A DNA stretch of 64,000 nt, from contig JAECUM010003207.1 of assembly GCA_016617855.1 (NCBI GenBank), forward strand, positions 1-64,000. The letters are read 5' to 3'. Positions 49,020 through 61,264 of the stretch are shown in pieces. The stretch's first letter is position 1. Each line of letters begins with the position of its first letter. A program made the translations under genes and the position numbers. The DNA is from Megalonaias nervosa. Taxonomy: Eukaryota > Mollusca > Bivalvia > Unionida > Unionidae. The notes under the pieces were generated by a model that worked only from the letters and a program-made list of their open reading frames with translations, searched no databases and had not been told where the DNA came from.

Positions 49020-50080
49020 AGTTATGCTCCTGACAGATTTGAATCTCTAGGAATATACATGACCATCACCTTTATTTATGCTTTGACGGATTTGAATCTC
49101 TAGGAATATACATGACCATCACCTTTATTTATGCTTTGACAGATTTGAATCTCTAGGCATATACATGACCGTCACCTTTATTTATGCTCTGACAGATTTG
49201 AATATCTAGGAATACACATGACCATCACCATTATTTATGCTTTGACAGATTTGAATCTCTAGGAATATACATGACCATCACCTTTATTTATGCTTTGACG
49301 GATTTGAATATCTAGGCATATACATGACCGTCACCTTTATTTATGCTTTGACCGATTTGAATCTCTAGGAATATACATGACCATCACCTTTATTTATGCT
49401 TTGACAGACCACCTTTATTTATGCTTTGACTGATTTGAATCTCTAGGAATATACATGACCATCACCTTTATTTATGCTTTGACAGATTTGAATATCTAGG
49501 AATATATATGGCCATTGCCTTTATTTATGCTTTGACGGATCTGAATCTCTAGGCATATACATGACCGTCACCTTTATTCATGCTCTGACAGATTTGAATC
49601 TCTAGGAATATACATGACCATCACCTTTATTTATGCTTTGACGGATTTAAATCTCTATGCATATACATGACCGTCACCTTTATTTATGCTCTGACAGACC
49701 ACCTTTATTTATGCTTTGACGGATTTGAATCTCTAGGAATATACATGACCATCACCTTTATTTATGTTTTTGACAGATTTGAATCTCTAGGAATATACAT
49801 GACAATCACCTTTATTTATGCGTTGACAGATTTGAATCTCTAGGAATATACATGACAATCACCTTTATTTATGCTTTGACAGATTTGAATCTCTAGGAAT
49901 ATACATGACAATCACCTTTATTTATGCTTTGACAGATTTGAATCTCTAGGAATATACATGACCATCACCTTTATTTATGCTTTGACAGATTTGAATCTAA
50001 AGGAATATAGGAATATATATAACCATCACCATTATTTATGCTGTTCATGGATTTTAATATCTAGGAATATACATGACCAT
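49020..50080. repeat. 53-nt minisatellite, about 20 copies
   Basis: The unit is atgctttgacagatttgaat plus ctctaggaatatacatgaccatcacctttattt. Two units near 49405 and 49695 have the same partial deletion (cagaccacctttatttatgc), consistent with duplication of a multi-unit block. Confidence 0.95.
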
Positions 50081-50564
50081 CACTTTTTTCCTCTCAAAGT
50101 TCCCATCTATAACATGTACTTAACTGTAAGCAATTTAGTCAGATCAAGATATGACAACATATAATGTGTTTTTGGAACACCTCAGCTTCACCACTAAGTA
50201 ATTCTGGTGATACAGACATTTGTTTTACCAGTAGATACTCAAATACTATGTAGCATTGTATGGTAAGAACATGTACCAAAGAAATCAAGCTGTGACTAGT
50301 GAACATCACAATCATGTTAACGATGAAAGAAGTGAATTTTAAAAATGTGACATTTAATATCAATGAAAGTTACTACTTACACAAGGAATGCAGCCAAGTA
50401 ATGACTGTTTCATGATGTGATCTCACAACTAATTTTGTGAAACATCATCTAAGGACAGTTCAGCAGGCACAAGTAAATAATACATTCTAGTCAAAAACTT
50501 TTGATATCCAGTCAGCATCATCTAAAGCTGTAAATTCTTATTATTATTCCAAGTGATTCCAGCA

Positions 50565-51335
50565 CAGACCTAGATCTGCCAGTACATTATGTGATGGCAT
50601 GTCTTACTCTATGGTGTTCATATAGACCTAGATCTGCCAGTACAGTATGTGATGGCATGTCTGACTCTATGGTGTTCATACCGACCTAGATCTGCCAGTA
50701 CATTATGTAATGGCATGTCTTACTCTATGGTGTTCATACAGACCTAGATCTGCCAGTACATTATGTAATGGCATGTCTGACTCTATGGTGTTCATACAGA
50801 CCTAGATCTGCCAGTACAGTATGTGATGGCATGTCTGACTCTATGGTGTTCATACAGACCTAGATCTGCCAGTACAGTATGTGATGGCATGTCTGACTCT
50901 ATGGTGTTCATACAGACCTAGATCTGCCAGTACAGTATGTAATGGCATGTCTTACTCTATGGTGTTCATACAGACCTAGATCTGCCAGTACAGTATGTGA
51001 TGGCATGTCTGACTCTATGGTGTTCATACAGATCTAGACCTGCCAGTACAGTATGTGATGACAAATCTTACTCTATGGTGTTCATACAGGCCTAGATCTG
51101 CCAGTACATTATGTAATGGCATGTCTTACTCTATGGTGTTCATACAGATCTAGATCTGCCAGTACAGTATGTGATGGCATGTCTGACTCTATGGTGTTCA
51201 TACAGACCTAAATCTGCCAGTACAGTATGTGATGGCGTGTCTGACTCTATGGTGTTCATACAGACCTAGATCTGCCAGTACAGTATGTGATGACAAATCT
51301 TACTCTATGGTGTTCATACAGACCTATGTTACATT
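50565..51335. repeat. 58-nt minisatellite, about 13 copies
   Basis: The unit is gtgatggcatgtctgactct plus atggtgttcatacagacctagatctgccagtacagtat. Paired variants (cagtat/gtgatg and cattat/gtaatg) co-occur. Confidence 0.95.
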
Positions 51336-51696
51336 TTCTTTTTTCCTTCTGTATCAACATTTATTTAACTCGAGCACTAATCTACATTATGTACATGCAT
51401 ATGTCTGTGTACTATCATTGGAAATTGCATGCATATGTCTTTATTTAAAATTGAAAGTGGCAGTCTTTAATAAATAATCCAAAGTACAAGGCTATTGTCA
51501 ACAAAACAAAAACAAAGGTTGTAGAGATAATTCATAAGTAACTATGACAGGTAATAATTTAAACAAAGCAATGACTTCTGTCTCATAAAATGAGTAATCA
51601 ACAGAAATAAACAGACAACAATACTAATCAAGTGTTAACAAATGTGTTTCAGGGTGATAACTCTTATAGACCAGTTTATACAAGTTTCTTTTCTTT

Positions 51697-51917
51697 TGTT
51701 ATTTAGTTTTAATGCCATTTGTCTCATATGATTGCCTGCCAGTATATCTGGTGGAGGAAGAACCCAGAAAAATCCTGGAAAGCAAAACCAGCCCATGGGA
51801 AGCTATTGGCAATTTTTCTCACATATCCAAGCTGGATGAAGCAAAGATTCAAACTTGTGCCGACAAGATGTCAGTGATCCGTAAAGGTGAGCACCTTAGA
51901 CCACTTTGGTCTCCTGA
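51697..51917 (-). mobile_element. tRNA-derived SINE, family A, decayed
   Basis: It is recognisable by gtggaggaagaacccag, gggaagctattggca, tttctcacatatcca and gtcagtgatccgtaaaggtg. It lacks a clear (CAA)n tail and has many substitutions and deletions, so it is an old copy in the FoxP intron. Confidence 0.75.
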
Positions 51918-52224
51918 GTTCATACTAGAACTTGCAGTTGATGAATGCTCCTTATACAGAGAATATTTTAATTTCTTGTGGGATAATGCAGGACAACATG
52001 GGATAACATAGGAATTCCATGAATCAGAATGTTAACACTGGAACATTGGCATCCTAATTTATTCCTATATTTTGCACAAATATGAAATATTTGTTGAGGA
52101 AATGCATAGTACCAAATTGCTGCTTTAAAAAGATGAACGTACTTAGAACTGATAAAGTCCATGAACTATTTACAAAAAGAATTTTTTAAAAAATCTGTAA
52201 GCAGAGGATTGGTGTTGTTTTAAA

Positions 52225-52750
52225 CAACCTGGATATTTAAACTCAACACATGGTGACTGGATAAGGCTATTTAAACTCTCTACACATGGTGACTGGATAA
52301 GGTTTTCTAAATTCTACACATGGTGACTGGATAAGGCTATTTAAAGTCTACACATGGTGACTGGATAAGGCTATTTAAAGTCTACACATGGTGACTGGAT
52401 AAGGCTATTTAAACTCTACACATGGTGACTGGATAAGGCTATTTAAAGTCTACACATGGTGACTGATGATAAGGCTATTTAAACTCCACATTTTGCAATT
52501 GGATAAGGCTATTTAAACTCCACATTTTGTAACTGTTAAGGCTATGTAAATACCACATTTTGTAACTGGATAAGACTGTTTCAACTCCACATTTTGTAAC
52601 TGGATATGGCTATCTGCCACATTTTGTAACTGGATAAGGCTATTTAAACTCCACATTTTATAACTAGATAGGGAATACTTTTTTGTTTTAACTATACACT
52701 TTGAAACTGGATAAAGCTATTTAAACTAAATACTTTGTAACTGGATAAAG
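52225..52750. repeat. About 34-nt minisatellite, 14 copies
   Basis: The unit is ctacacatggtgactggata plus aggctatttaaact. The right half changes to a ccacattttgtaactggata variant. Confidence 0.9.
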
Positions 52751-53074
52751 AATACTTGGCAATGTTAACAGAATTTAGGTACACACATGCAAAACCTTGA
52801 ACCTGAGTGAAACAAAAAAATGTTTTCTTTCACTAGACTTTTCATAATGTACAAAAAATACTGAATGAATTATTTAAGTAAAACCAAAAGATGTGAAATG
52901 CTTCTAGATGTCCTATACTAAAAAGCATCTACATTTAATTCAACAAATCTAGAAACTCTACAAAATTAAAAATAGAAATTTCATTATGTCAAACATATTA
53001 CATACAGCATGGAAGCAATCTCCTCTACAATTTCCTACAACACAGAAAAATGCTGGTACATTTAAGACTCTTAC

Positions 53075-53220
53075 GGAGTTTCATGACATTTTCTTGGGCG
53101 TCCACGTGTCAAGTGACGACGTCTTACAAACTCAAAGTCATCCACCATCCAATAAGATCCAAAATCATCTTCATACCTTACAAAACATTTATGTAGGGAC
53201 AAGTTGGTGCGAATAGCATT
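53075..53220 (-). CDS. FoxP: FoxP alternative forkhead exon (variant recognition helix and wing)
   Basis: A strong acceptor (ttttctcttctttcacttttg...cacag) precedes AAT at 53220. The exon encodes [15 protein letters not shown], then [20 protein letters not shown] and [13 protein letters not shown]. This is the second half of a forkhead domain and aligns residue for residue with the canonical exon 359 bases upstream. Differences: Thr replaces the recognition-helix His, the wing becomes acidic, and an AT-hook-like RGRPRK follows. A donor CC|gtaagagt ends the exon at 53075 in the same phase as the canonical exon, so it can splice to 47572. If unspliced, the frame reaches TAA at 53073-53071, giving a 49-residue end. 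I recall that insect FoxP genes have an equivalent alternative forkhead exon; this would make it an ancient protostome feature. Confidence 0.93.
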
Positions 53221-53701
<481 letters not shown>

Positions 53702-54056
53702 CTATACAGAGAATAACACAATTACAAAGTTACTATTTTACTACTCAACATAAAGAATATACAACTTAAAGAAAGTTCTTGTTTAATTGCCTTCATTAAT
53801 ATTTAAGTGAAAAATATCATTAACATTACAAATAAAATTGTCTTCCAACATATCCTGTTGACAATGGTTAAAATTTGACATCATTTATTAACTATATCAC
53901 CACAGTGACCATCTCCTTGCGTCTGATGTACCATTCAAACAGCTTTTTTATACAACAATTTATTTGAATAATCATACAAAACAACCTCACTATTTAACAA
54001 GCTGTATCATGACAGTGTAATTTTTTCATTATTTCACTGTCGAAACATAAAAGGAA

Positions 54057-54437
54057 TTAAAAACAAGATTCCTTCAAAGGAGCAGACACTCTACTGGCTG
54101 AAATGAATTTCCAGGAAACCAAGACAAGTCCATTTCCTATTTTAACTGGAGTATTAAAACCATCTATGATATTCTTGAGAAATTCCAACATACCAAATTT
54201 GGCAACAAAACTATTGTTTGAATCAATAAGTTCATCTGATACCTCTTTGTACAAATTCTTTGTCATGACCTTTGACCTTGAACCTGATATCACAGAAAGA
54301 AGATCATTTGAACCTGTCTCCGACAATGTCAAAATAGAGCCACAGCCAAGTTTGGTCTCATCTATAACAATTTTTGTGAGAAAATAAATGTCCATGATTC
54401 CATCTGTTCTGAAGAAGTTGTTTTTACAAGATTTCAA
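54057..54437 (-). other. Unassigned open segment inside the FoxP intron
   Basis: A non-repetitive stretch is open for 126 codons on the minus strand and 94 on the plus strand. Neither translation matches a family I know. The plus strand includes a ttgaccttgaacctgatatc segment loosely like the TGACC-type repeat. It may be an old mobile-element fragment. Confidence 0.2.
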
Positions 54438-54939
54438 GATGTCACATTTGCATCATCTTTATTTAGGAAGTGTTTTAGTTCGAGCACATGTCAATGTGGC
54501 CATCTCTTTTTCAGGACTAGACAGGACAAAATAAGTATCCTTTATTTCAGACTCCATGGTCCAGGCACGAAAATTAAAATGTAAATTTATTTTAAACATG
54601 TAGGCAGGGTGTCTGTCATTGTAGAGAACAAAATTATGTAATATATATTTAAAGAGTAATCTGCTCCAGAGATTTCAAAATAAAAAACAAAATATATCGT
54701 AATTTACAAACATGGTAGAGTCACTGCTCAATTTTGGATGTCTTAATAGCAAACAAAGATTATGGTTACATCTAAAAACTAATTTTATTTTTATATAATC
54801 AACATATTGTATCTACTGAGGTGTGCAGCAAAAAGATTTGAATAAGCTAAATTTGATTATTCAAAGAACAAATTCTAAACTTATGCAACAGTGATGTTGT
54901 TTGAGCAAATAAAAATCTGATAGACTGGATTTTAAATAT

Positions 54940-55022
54940 ATAACCCAAGTAAATATATAACCCAAGTAAATATATAACTCAAGTAAATATATAACTCAAG
55001 TAAATATATAACCCAAGTAAGT
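54940..55022. repeat. 17-nt minisatellite, 5 copies
   Basis: The unit is taaatatataacccaag. Confidence 0.85.
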
Positions 55023-55965
55023 ATAAATAATAACAAGTCTTTCAATGAATGTGTAACAGCACATCAGCAAAACACTGGCCACATGGATCTATGAAAGGTC
55101 AAGCTCCAAAATTACAATGATAAAGAACTTCATAAGAAAAGCTTGGAAAATAAAGCCTTTCACACCAAATATGAATTACTACACTGTAACAATTCAAATT
55201 AGGTATAGATCTAATAGTTTCATAAAATTTAAAATAAATAAATAATTGTAAAAGGTATATAAAATAAAAGATAAAGGTAAGGTACTAAAGTAAGGTACCA
55301 AGATGTACAATCTTTTAATATATTGTCAAAATTGGTTACATTAACTGCAATCCCACATAAAATCCAATATTTTCTTTTGATCATTCTAAAGTTTCACTGA
55401 CCAGAAAGAATTTCTGCCTCACAGGGTGGTAGATACACACTTGACAAGAATGTCTTCCACTGTCAGTAGATAATTTCATGTTTGTACTATAGCCAATGTT
55501 CACCCATTATCTGGTTGTTAATATATGAAAAGTGTGCCCCTCAGATCTAAATATGGTCACCATGGCAGCTATCTTGAAAACCATATTGACACCGGCTATC
55601 CTCCAAGTAGTTTAGTGATGACAGCCTTGAAACACAGACAAAAACACAATGGACAAAAGGCCATCCCACAAACTCTTCTGATCTATGACAAATTGAGCTA
55701 ATAAATTAGTATTAAAACTCATCATGCATTTGCAAAGATAATCAATACAACTGAAATATTAGGTAAACTAGAGCTCAATCTTCCATGTCATTATCACTTC
55801 TCACTTTCATCAAATAGTAAATTATTAATAAATCCATTTGTCACACAAAACCTCTCACAATTCAATTTCATGCCAAAAGTTAGGTTAAAATTTTTCCCAT
55901 GGCAGCAGAATACCAAGTCATGAAACTGCCATGGAAAAAACCCCAACCTATTTTGTTTTTGTTGA
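55023..55965. other. Unique intronic sequence
   Basis: Nothing recognised. Confidence 0.45.
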
Positions 55966-56212
55966 AGTCTGGTTTGGTTTGATTGGGTTTAATGCTATTT
56001 TTCAGCACATGATAGGCTATATATGGTAGTCAGTATATTTGGTGGAGGAAGAACCTAGATAGACAATGACCGAATGGAAGCTACTGACATGCTTTCTCAC
56101 ATTTTCACATTGACTGAGCTGAGATTTGAACTCAGTGAGAGAGAGGTGAGATGTGTGAATGATATGTAAAGGTAAGCATCTTAAACTACTTGGCCACCAC
56201 CCCCTGTTTAGG
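55966..56212 (-). mobile_element. tRNA-derived SINE, family A, decayed
   Basis: Recognisable by gggtttaatgctatttttca, gataggctatatatgg, ggtggaggaagaacc and gaggtgagatgtg, with the head end near ggccaccacccc. It has lost part of the body and is old. Confidence 0.75.
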
Positions 56213-56814
56213 TCTGTAATCAGTTTGTCTAATAAAATAAATCCCAGACACGTATCTCAACTTAAACTAACAATGATTTTCAGTTCTACCAGACAAAACT
56301 TCCAATGTTTGGGCTGCATCTAGGATTTAGTAAATTTGGACACTGTTTCCCTTTAATGTTGCATCAAAAGGGAGCCAATCAGGTCAAAGTTGTGGATTCC
56401 AAGCATAACAAAATGACCATAAAGAATAGTAGAGCTACAGTAGTGCCCTTCCTGTACCCCTAGACCAATGATCACCTGCTTGATGTGGAGAGAATCCAAT
56501 GGCACTGTATTCAAAAGTACCCATCATGGATGGCCACCCCTCTAATATAGCCAGCAGAGTGGATACATAATTGATGTTACAGATAAATATCACATGAATA
56601 TTTGTTGATTTCTATATTCATCACATTTTTCCTCTATGCCAATAAAGTAACTTTATTCCACATAAAGACGTAATCCAATTATCCTTACTGCTGTGTATTC
56701 CTCAGAAATTAGATTTTGTCACTTTGATAATTACTGGCTATTCCTATTGTAACTACTGGTTATTATTATTACTGATAATTATCAAGAAGACAAAAATAGC
56801 TAACAGCTGAGAAG
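56213..56814. other. Unique intronic sequence
   Basis: Nothing recognised. Confidence 0.45.
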
Positions 56815-56975
56815 TACAGTAATGTCCAGTTCAAGTCATGTCAGTATGTTATCAGTACAGTAATGTTCAGTTCAAGTCATGTCAGAATGTTAGCAGTAAT
56901 GTTCAGTTCTCGTCATGTCAGTATGTTAGCAGTACAGTAATGTTCAGTTCCAGTCATGTCAGTATGTTAGCAGCT
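56815..56975. repeat. About 42-nt tandem repeat, 4 copies
   Basis: The unit is agtacagtaatgttcagttc plus aagtcatgtcagtatgttagc; one copy lacks agtaca. Confidence 0.85.
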
Positions 56976-57640
56976 TTGGCTTCTGCATTGTAAATTATAA
57001 AATGTCCCTTGTAAATTATTAAATTATTAAATGTACCTGCATGGGTATCAGATTAAACCAGTCGATCACGTAACAAGCTCACTTCCATATAAATGCTGAG
57101 CATCTCACATAATAACTAGAAACTGCCAATGTAGAAATAAGCCATTGCAAAAGATGCAAAATGTCATCAGACATCCTCAGTTTAGAAGCAAAAAGTGAAA
57201 GCAGTTTGACTAAGTGAAAATTTGACGTCAGAGAGATTCACATAAGGATCATCAATATAAATTCTACTGCAGTGCGAAGATGGAATCAAGAGACATAGTT
57301 ACAGCCAGATATTTATGCCTCATTTTATAGTGGTGGATTTGCATCATGAGATAATCATATTTTAATTAACACTGATGCAAGTTTTATCAAATCAGTTCCA
57401 TAACATTACTGTGATTTTTGAATGAATGTATTAAATATTAAAAATTAGGTTCACCTTTCATACTTTGTGTAGTTATTACACACATCTGTGTGATCAAACT
57501 TAAGAAAGGCAACCCCTTATGTAAGGCCAATTTCTTGCTACAGAAGGGGTGGCCTTACAAGAGAAGGACCACCATAAAATGATTCCCTTTTTTCACTTGT
57601 AAGTATGAAAATTAAAATGCATATTCTCTTTCTTTAGCTC
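56976..57640. other. Unique intronic sequence
   Basis: A near-palindromic aaggcaacccctta...taaggcc / ggccttacaaga region near 57505-57560. Nothing else recognised. Confidence 0.4.
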
Positions 57641-57643
57641 ATG

Positions 57644-58062
57644 GCATTTCCCACATACAGTCAATCACTTATTTTTCAAAGAATCTTTGTACCCTTGCCA
57701 GAAATAAATTGCAACCAGGTTGCATTTCCCACATACAGTCAATCAGTCATTTTTCAAAGAATCTTTGTACACTTGCCAGGAGTAAATTGCAGCTAGGTTG
57801 CATTTCCCACATATGGTCAATCACTCATTTTTCAAAGAATCTTTTTACACTTGCCAGGGATAAATTGCAACCAGGTTGCATTTCCCACATGCAGTCAATC
57901 GCTCATTTTTCAAAGAATCTTTGTACATTTGCCAGGAATAAATTGCAACCAGGTTGCATTTCCCACATGCAGTCAATTGCTCATTTTTCAAAGAATCTTT
58001 GTACATTTGCCAGGAATAAATTGCAACCAGGTTGCATTTCCCACATGCAGTCAATCACTCAT
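57644..58062. repeat. 78-nt minisatellite, 5.4 copies
   Basis: The unit is catttcccacatacagtcaa plus tcactcatttttcaaagaatctttgtacacttgccaggaataaattgcaaccaggttg. 78 is a multiple of three, which explains long open frames on both strands (a 26-residue repeat). Confidence 0.95.
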
Positions 58063-58146
58063 TATGTCCATCCACAGCAATAAATGTTTGAATTTGCTGT
58101 CAAATGAGATTCATCTTCAGATACACATCTAGAACAGACTTGTTCT

Positions 58147-58397
58147 TGTGGCCCCGAGTGGCTGAGTGATCTAAAGCGCTCACCGTTACAGATCATTACC
58201 ATCTCACCTCTGTCTGCATGGGTTCAAGTCTTGGGTTCAGCCAATGTGGGTACATGAGAAAGCTTGCCAGTAGCTTCTTGTGGGTCGGTGGTTCTTTCTG
58301 GGGTTTTCCTGGGTTCTTCCTCCACCATTTATACTGGCTGCCATGTATAGCCTATCTTGTGCTGAAAAATGGCGTTAAACCCTACAACAACAATGAC
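58147..58397 (+). mobile_element. tRNA-derived SINE, family A, full length with 14-bp duplication
   Basis: Head ggccccgagtggctgagtga, B-box-like gggttcaagtc, body cggtggttctttctggggtt and ttcttcctccacc, end gcgttaaaccctacaacaac. A 14-base perfect target duplication aacagacttgttct flanks it (58133-58146 and 58398-58411). This is the only full-length copy of the family in the opposite orientation to FoxP. Confidence 0.93.
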
Positions 58398-58544
58398 AAC
58401 AGACTTGTTCTCTGAAAGTTCAAGAAGGGATTGAATCAACATCTGCTGAACATCATGTGTGTTGTGCCAATGTTATCATTGGAGTCTACACTGCAATTCA
58501 TCAATAGAACAAAATGGCATGGCTCAAAATCTTCTGGTGCATTA

Positions 58545-58870
58545 TAAATGTAGTCCTACAATGCAAGATGTCAGTCCTGATACATATGGTGTAGTCCTAC
58601 AATGCAAGATGTCAGTCCTGATACATATGGTGTAGTCCTACAATGCAAAATGTTAGTCCTGATACATATGATGTAGTCCTACAATGCAAGATGTCAGTCC
58701 TGATACATGTGATGTAGTCTTACAATGCAAGATGTCAGTCCTGATACATGTGATGTAGTCCTACAATGCAAGATGTCAGTCCTGATACATATGATGTAGT
58801 CCTACAATGCAAGATGTCAGTCCTGATACATGTGATGTAGTCCTACAATGCAAGATGTCAGTCCTGATGA
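58545..58870. repeat. 41-nt minisatellite, 8 copies
   Basis: The unit is gtagtcctacaatgcaagat plus gtcagtcctgatacatatgat, very uniform. Confidence 0.95.
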
Positions 58871-58914
58871 ATTTACATCTTACTGCCATGGTAAATAGTG
58901 CTGTGTATCTCTAT

Positions 58915-59550
58915 TATGACACAGTGTCAAAAGGGTCACTGCAGGACAAATTTTCCAGATGGCAGCTTATATTGACAGTGTCAAAAGGGTCACTGCAGGA
59001 CAAATTTTCCAGATGGCAGCTTATATTGACAGTGTCAACAGGGTCACTGCAGGACAAATTTTCCAGATGGCAGCTTATATTGACAGTGTCAACAGGGTCA
59101 CTGCTGGCCAAATTTTCCAGATGGCAGCTTATATTGACAGTGTCAACAGGGTCACTGCTGGCCAAATTTTCACGATCGCAGCTTACTGACAGTGTCAACA
59201 GAAGAATTGTTGGCTAAATTTTCAAGATGGCAGCCATATTGACACAGTCAACAGGGTTACTGCAGGCCAAATTTTCAAGATGGCAGCTTATACTGACAGT
59301 GTCAACAGGGCAATGTATGCCAAATGTTCAAGATTGTAGCCAACACTAATTTTTATAGGCTCAATTTTCAAGATGGTAGCCCATACCGACACAGTGTCAA
59401 CAGGGGCAACAAAGGCTAAATTTTTAAGATGGCACCCCATACCAAAACAGTGTCAACTGAGGCAATGAATGCTAAAGTTTTAAGATTTCAGTCCATACCA
59501 ACACAGTGTCAACAGGGGCAATGTAGGTTAAATTTTCAAGATGGCAGCCC
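58915..59550. repeat. 54-nt minisatellite, about 11 copies
   Basis: The unit is gacagtgtcaaaagggtcac plus tgcaggacaaattttccagatggcagcttatatt. The left five copies are near-identical and the right ones are diverged. Its multiple-of-three period keeps three frames open. Confidence 0.93.
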
Positions 59551-60028
59551 ACGCTGGGGCAGATGACCAGCGTAAGTGCCTTACTTGCTATACTTACTCT
59601 AATGCCTTTTTTGTTATCAGCATACATCAAGCACAATCAAGTAGCTCTGGTTTTCAAACTCTGTTGACTGCCATTTCATTTGTTGGAAGACCAATAGTGG
59701 TAGCCAAGAAATTTTGAAGCCACTGAATAAAGGGTGCATTGTCTTGAATGAAATGAGTATGTTTAATCACATTCAGCTGAAATGTAATTAAAAATATTTC
59801 TATTGTTAAAGACACTTTAGCATTAGTTAACCAAAAATGGCATTCCTCTGCAACTACTGCTCTTCATCCAACTGAAATAACAGTTCATAATAGTATAAAC
59901 TGTATAGGAGCAAAAGGTCATTTCTACATTTACTGGAAATAAAGCATGCATTACTGGTGAAAATTTGTGTCTGGTCATTGATCTTTGCACAGATTCAAAC
60001 ATTCTGCACAAAATTTTCAATTCAATTA
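59551..60028. other. Unique intronic sequence
   Basis: Nothing recognised. Confidence 0.45.
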
Positions 60029-60155
60029 GATGCCAGTAGCTTCTCATGGGTTGGTGGTTCTTTCTGGGGTTTTGCCGGGTTCTTCCTCCACCATGATACT
60101 GACAGCCATATATAATCTTGTGCTGAAAAATGGCATTAAACCATACAACAACAAC
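60029..60155 (+). mobile_element. SINE family A, 3' fragment
   Basis: Only the body and tail remain: gccagtagcttctcatgggt, ggttctttctggggttttgc, ttcttcctccacc, ctgaaaaatggcattaaacc and acaacaacaa. It is 5'-truncated, as is usual for LINE-mobilised elements. Confidence 0.9.
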
Positions 60156-61084
60156 AATTCAATAAGGATTCTCAAAACTGCACATCCAAGATGCAACCCT
60201 GCAATGTGCCTCAGTTTTTTTATTGTCAGATCTAATTAAATCTAAATTTGTTCAAGACAGGATTTGTTTCTGTTCCTCATGTCTTTTATTTAACAGTTTT
60301 CACCACAAACAAGCGTTTAATTAATTCCATAAAAAAATTCACTCTTATAGAGGGAGTATGCTAGAATCATTCAGAAATTTTAAAACAAGACCTTTGTCTT
60401 TGAGCCAGCCTTAAGATCCAGAAATCATGGTAGTCAGTTTGTGTGTAGAAATCAGGATTCTGTGACCTATCCTTCACTTTGATGTTTGGAACTCAAGATG
60501 AATGCAGCATAATATATAGTTACATGAATGTACATGCTGCAGTGTCCAAAATATCAAGGCCAAGGAAAATTTCTTTACACAAAATCTTAATGCTGACGAC
60601 GACCCTGTGCTAATGGAAGACAGAATAGGCCTGATGCACTCTCCTGCATCTTGAAGAGGGGACATGTATAGGCACAAGCCATGGCAGCTGCAGGGTTAAT
60701 GGGCAGACTAATGATTCAATGGATACAGGCTTAAATCCTACCATCGGAACATTGCAGGTATGCTACCATGGTGTCTCCTTGGGCAAGGGACTGTTCTCCA
60801 ATTGTTATGGCATTAAATAACCTATTAGTGTTGCTGTGCATACAATGCCAAACCAAACCTAATGTTGCTGACAATAAAACTGCCAATGCTGGAAATGTGA
60901 TTTTTATGTCTCGCTCGCTGCAGATGCATGCAAGACAAAACAATGAAAACAAACCTTCCAAGTGGCCTCATTTCTTCTAAAGTAGGCAAAGGTTGAATAA
61001 AACCAGTTGTAAATCTCACTCAATGTCAGCTGTTTATGGGGAGATTCAATGATTGCCTGCAAAAGGTGAGAGAAAAAGCCATAT
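60156..61084. other. Unique intronic sequence with a possible SINE fragment
   Basis: At about 60690-60840 a segment with ggcttaaatcctacc and ctccttgggcaaggg resembles the family D fragment at 42215. Several short frames (60474-61019) have no recognisable domain. Confidence 0.3.
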
Positions 61085-61222
61085 TTTCAATCAATTGGGG
61101 CCCAGTCAAAGCAAGAAATAATACACATTAAATCAATTGGGGCCCAGTCAAAGCAAGAAATAATACACATTAAATCAATTGGGGCCCAGTCAAAGCAAGA
61201 AATGATACACATTAAATCAATA
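61085..61222. repeat. 42-nt tandem repeat, 3.3 copies
   Basis: The unit is aatcaattggggcccagtca plus aagcaagaaataatacacatta, nearly perfect. Confidence 0.95.
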
Positions 61223-61264
61223 CCTCAGCAAATAAACAACTATAGGCAAACTTAAAATTCAAAA

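Larger units (their letters stand above)
47573..53074 (-). other. FoxP: Large FoxP intron
   Basis: About 5.5 kb with three large minisatellites, a diverged taacactagtatacac-type repeat (47740-48240), a decayed SINE and otherwise unique AT-rich sequence. No further exon recognised. Confidence 0.75.

Noticed and set aside
52986..53216. 76-codon plus-strand frame
   Set aside because: Antisense shadow of the FoxP alternative forkhead exon.
57709..58132. Overlapping 69-124-codon frames with a 26-residue repeat
   Set aside because: Product of a 78-nt minisatellite, open on both strands at once. No coding signature.
58807..59217. Frames of 76-136 codons on both strands
   Set aside because: Product of the 54-nt minisatellite.
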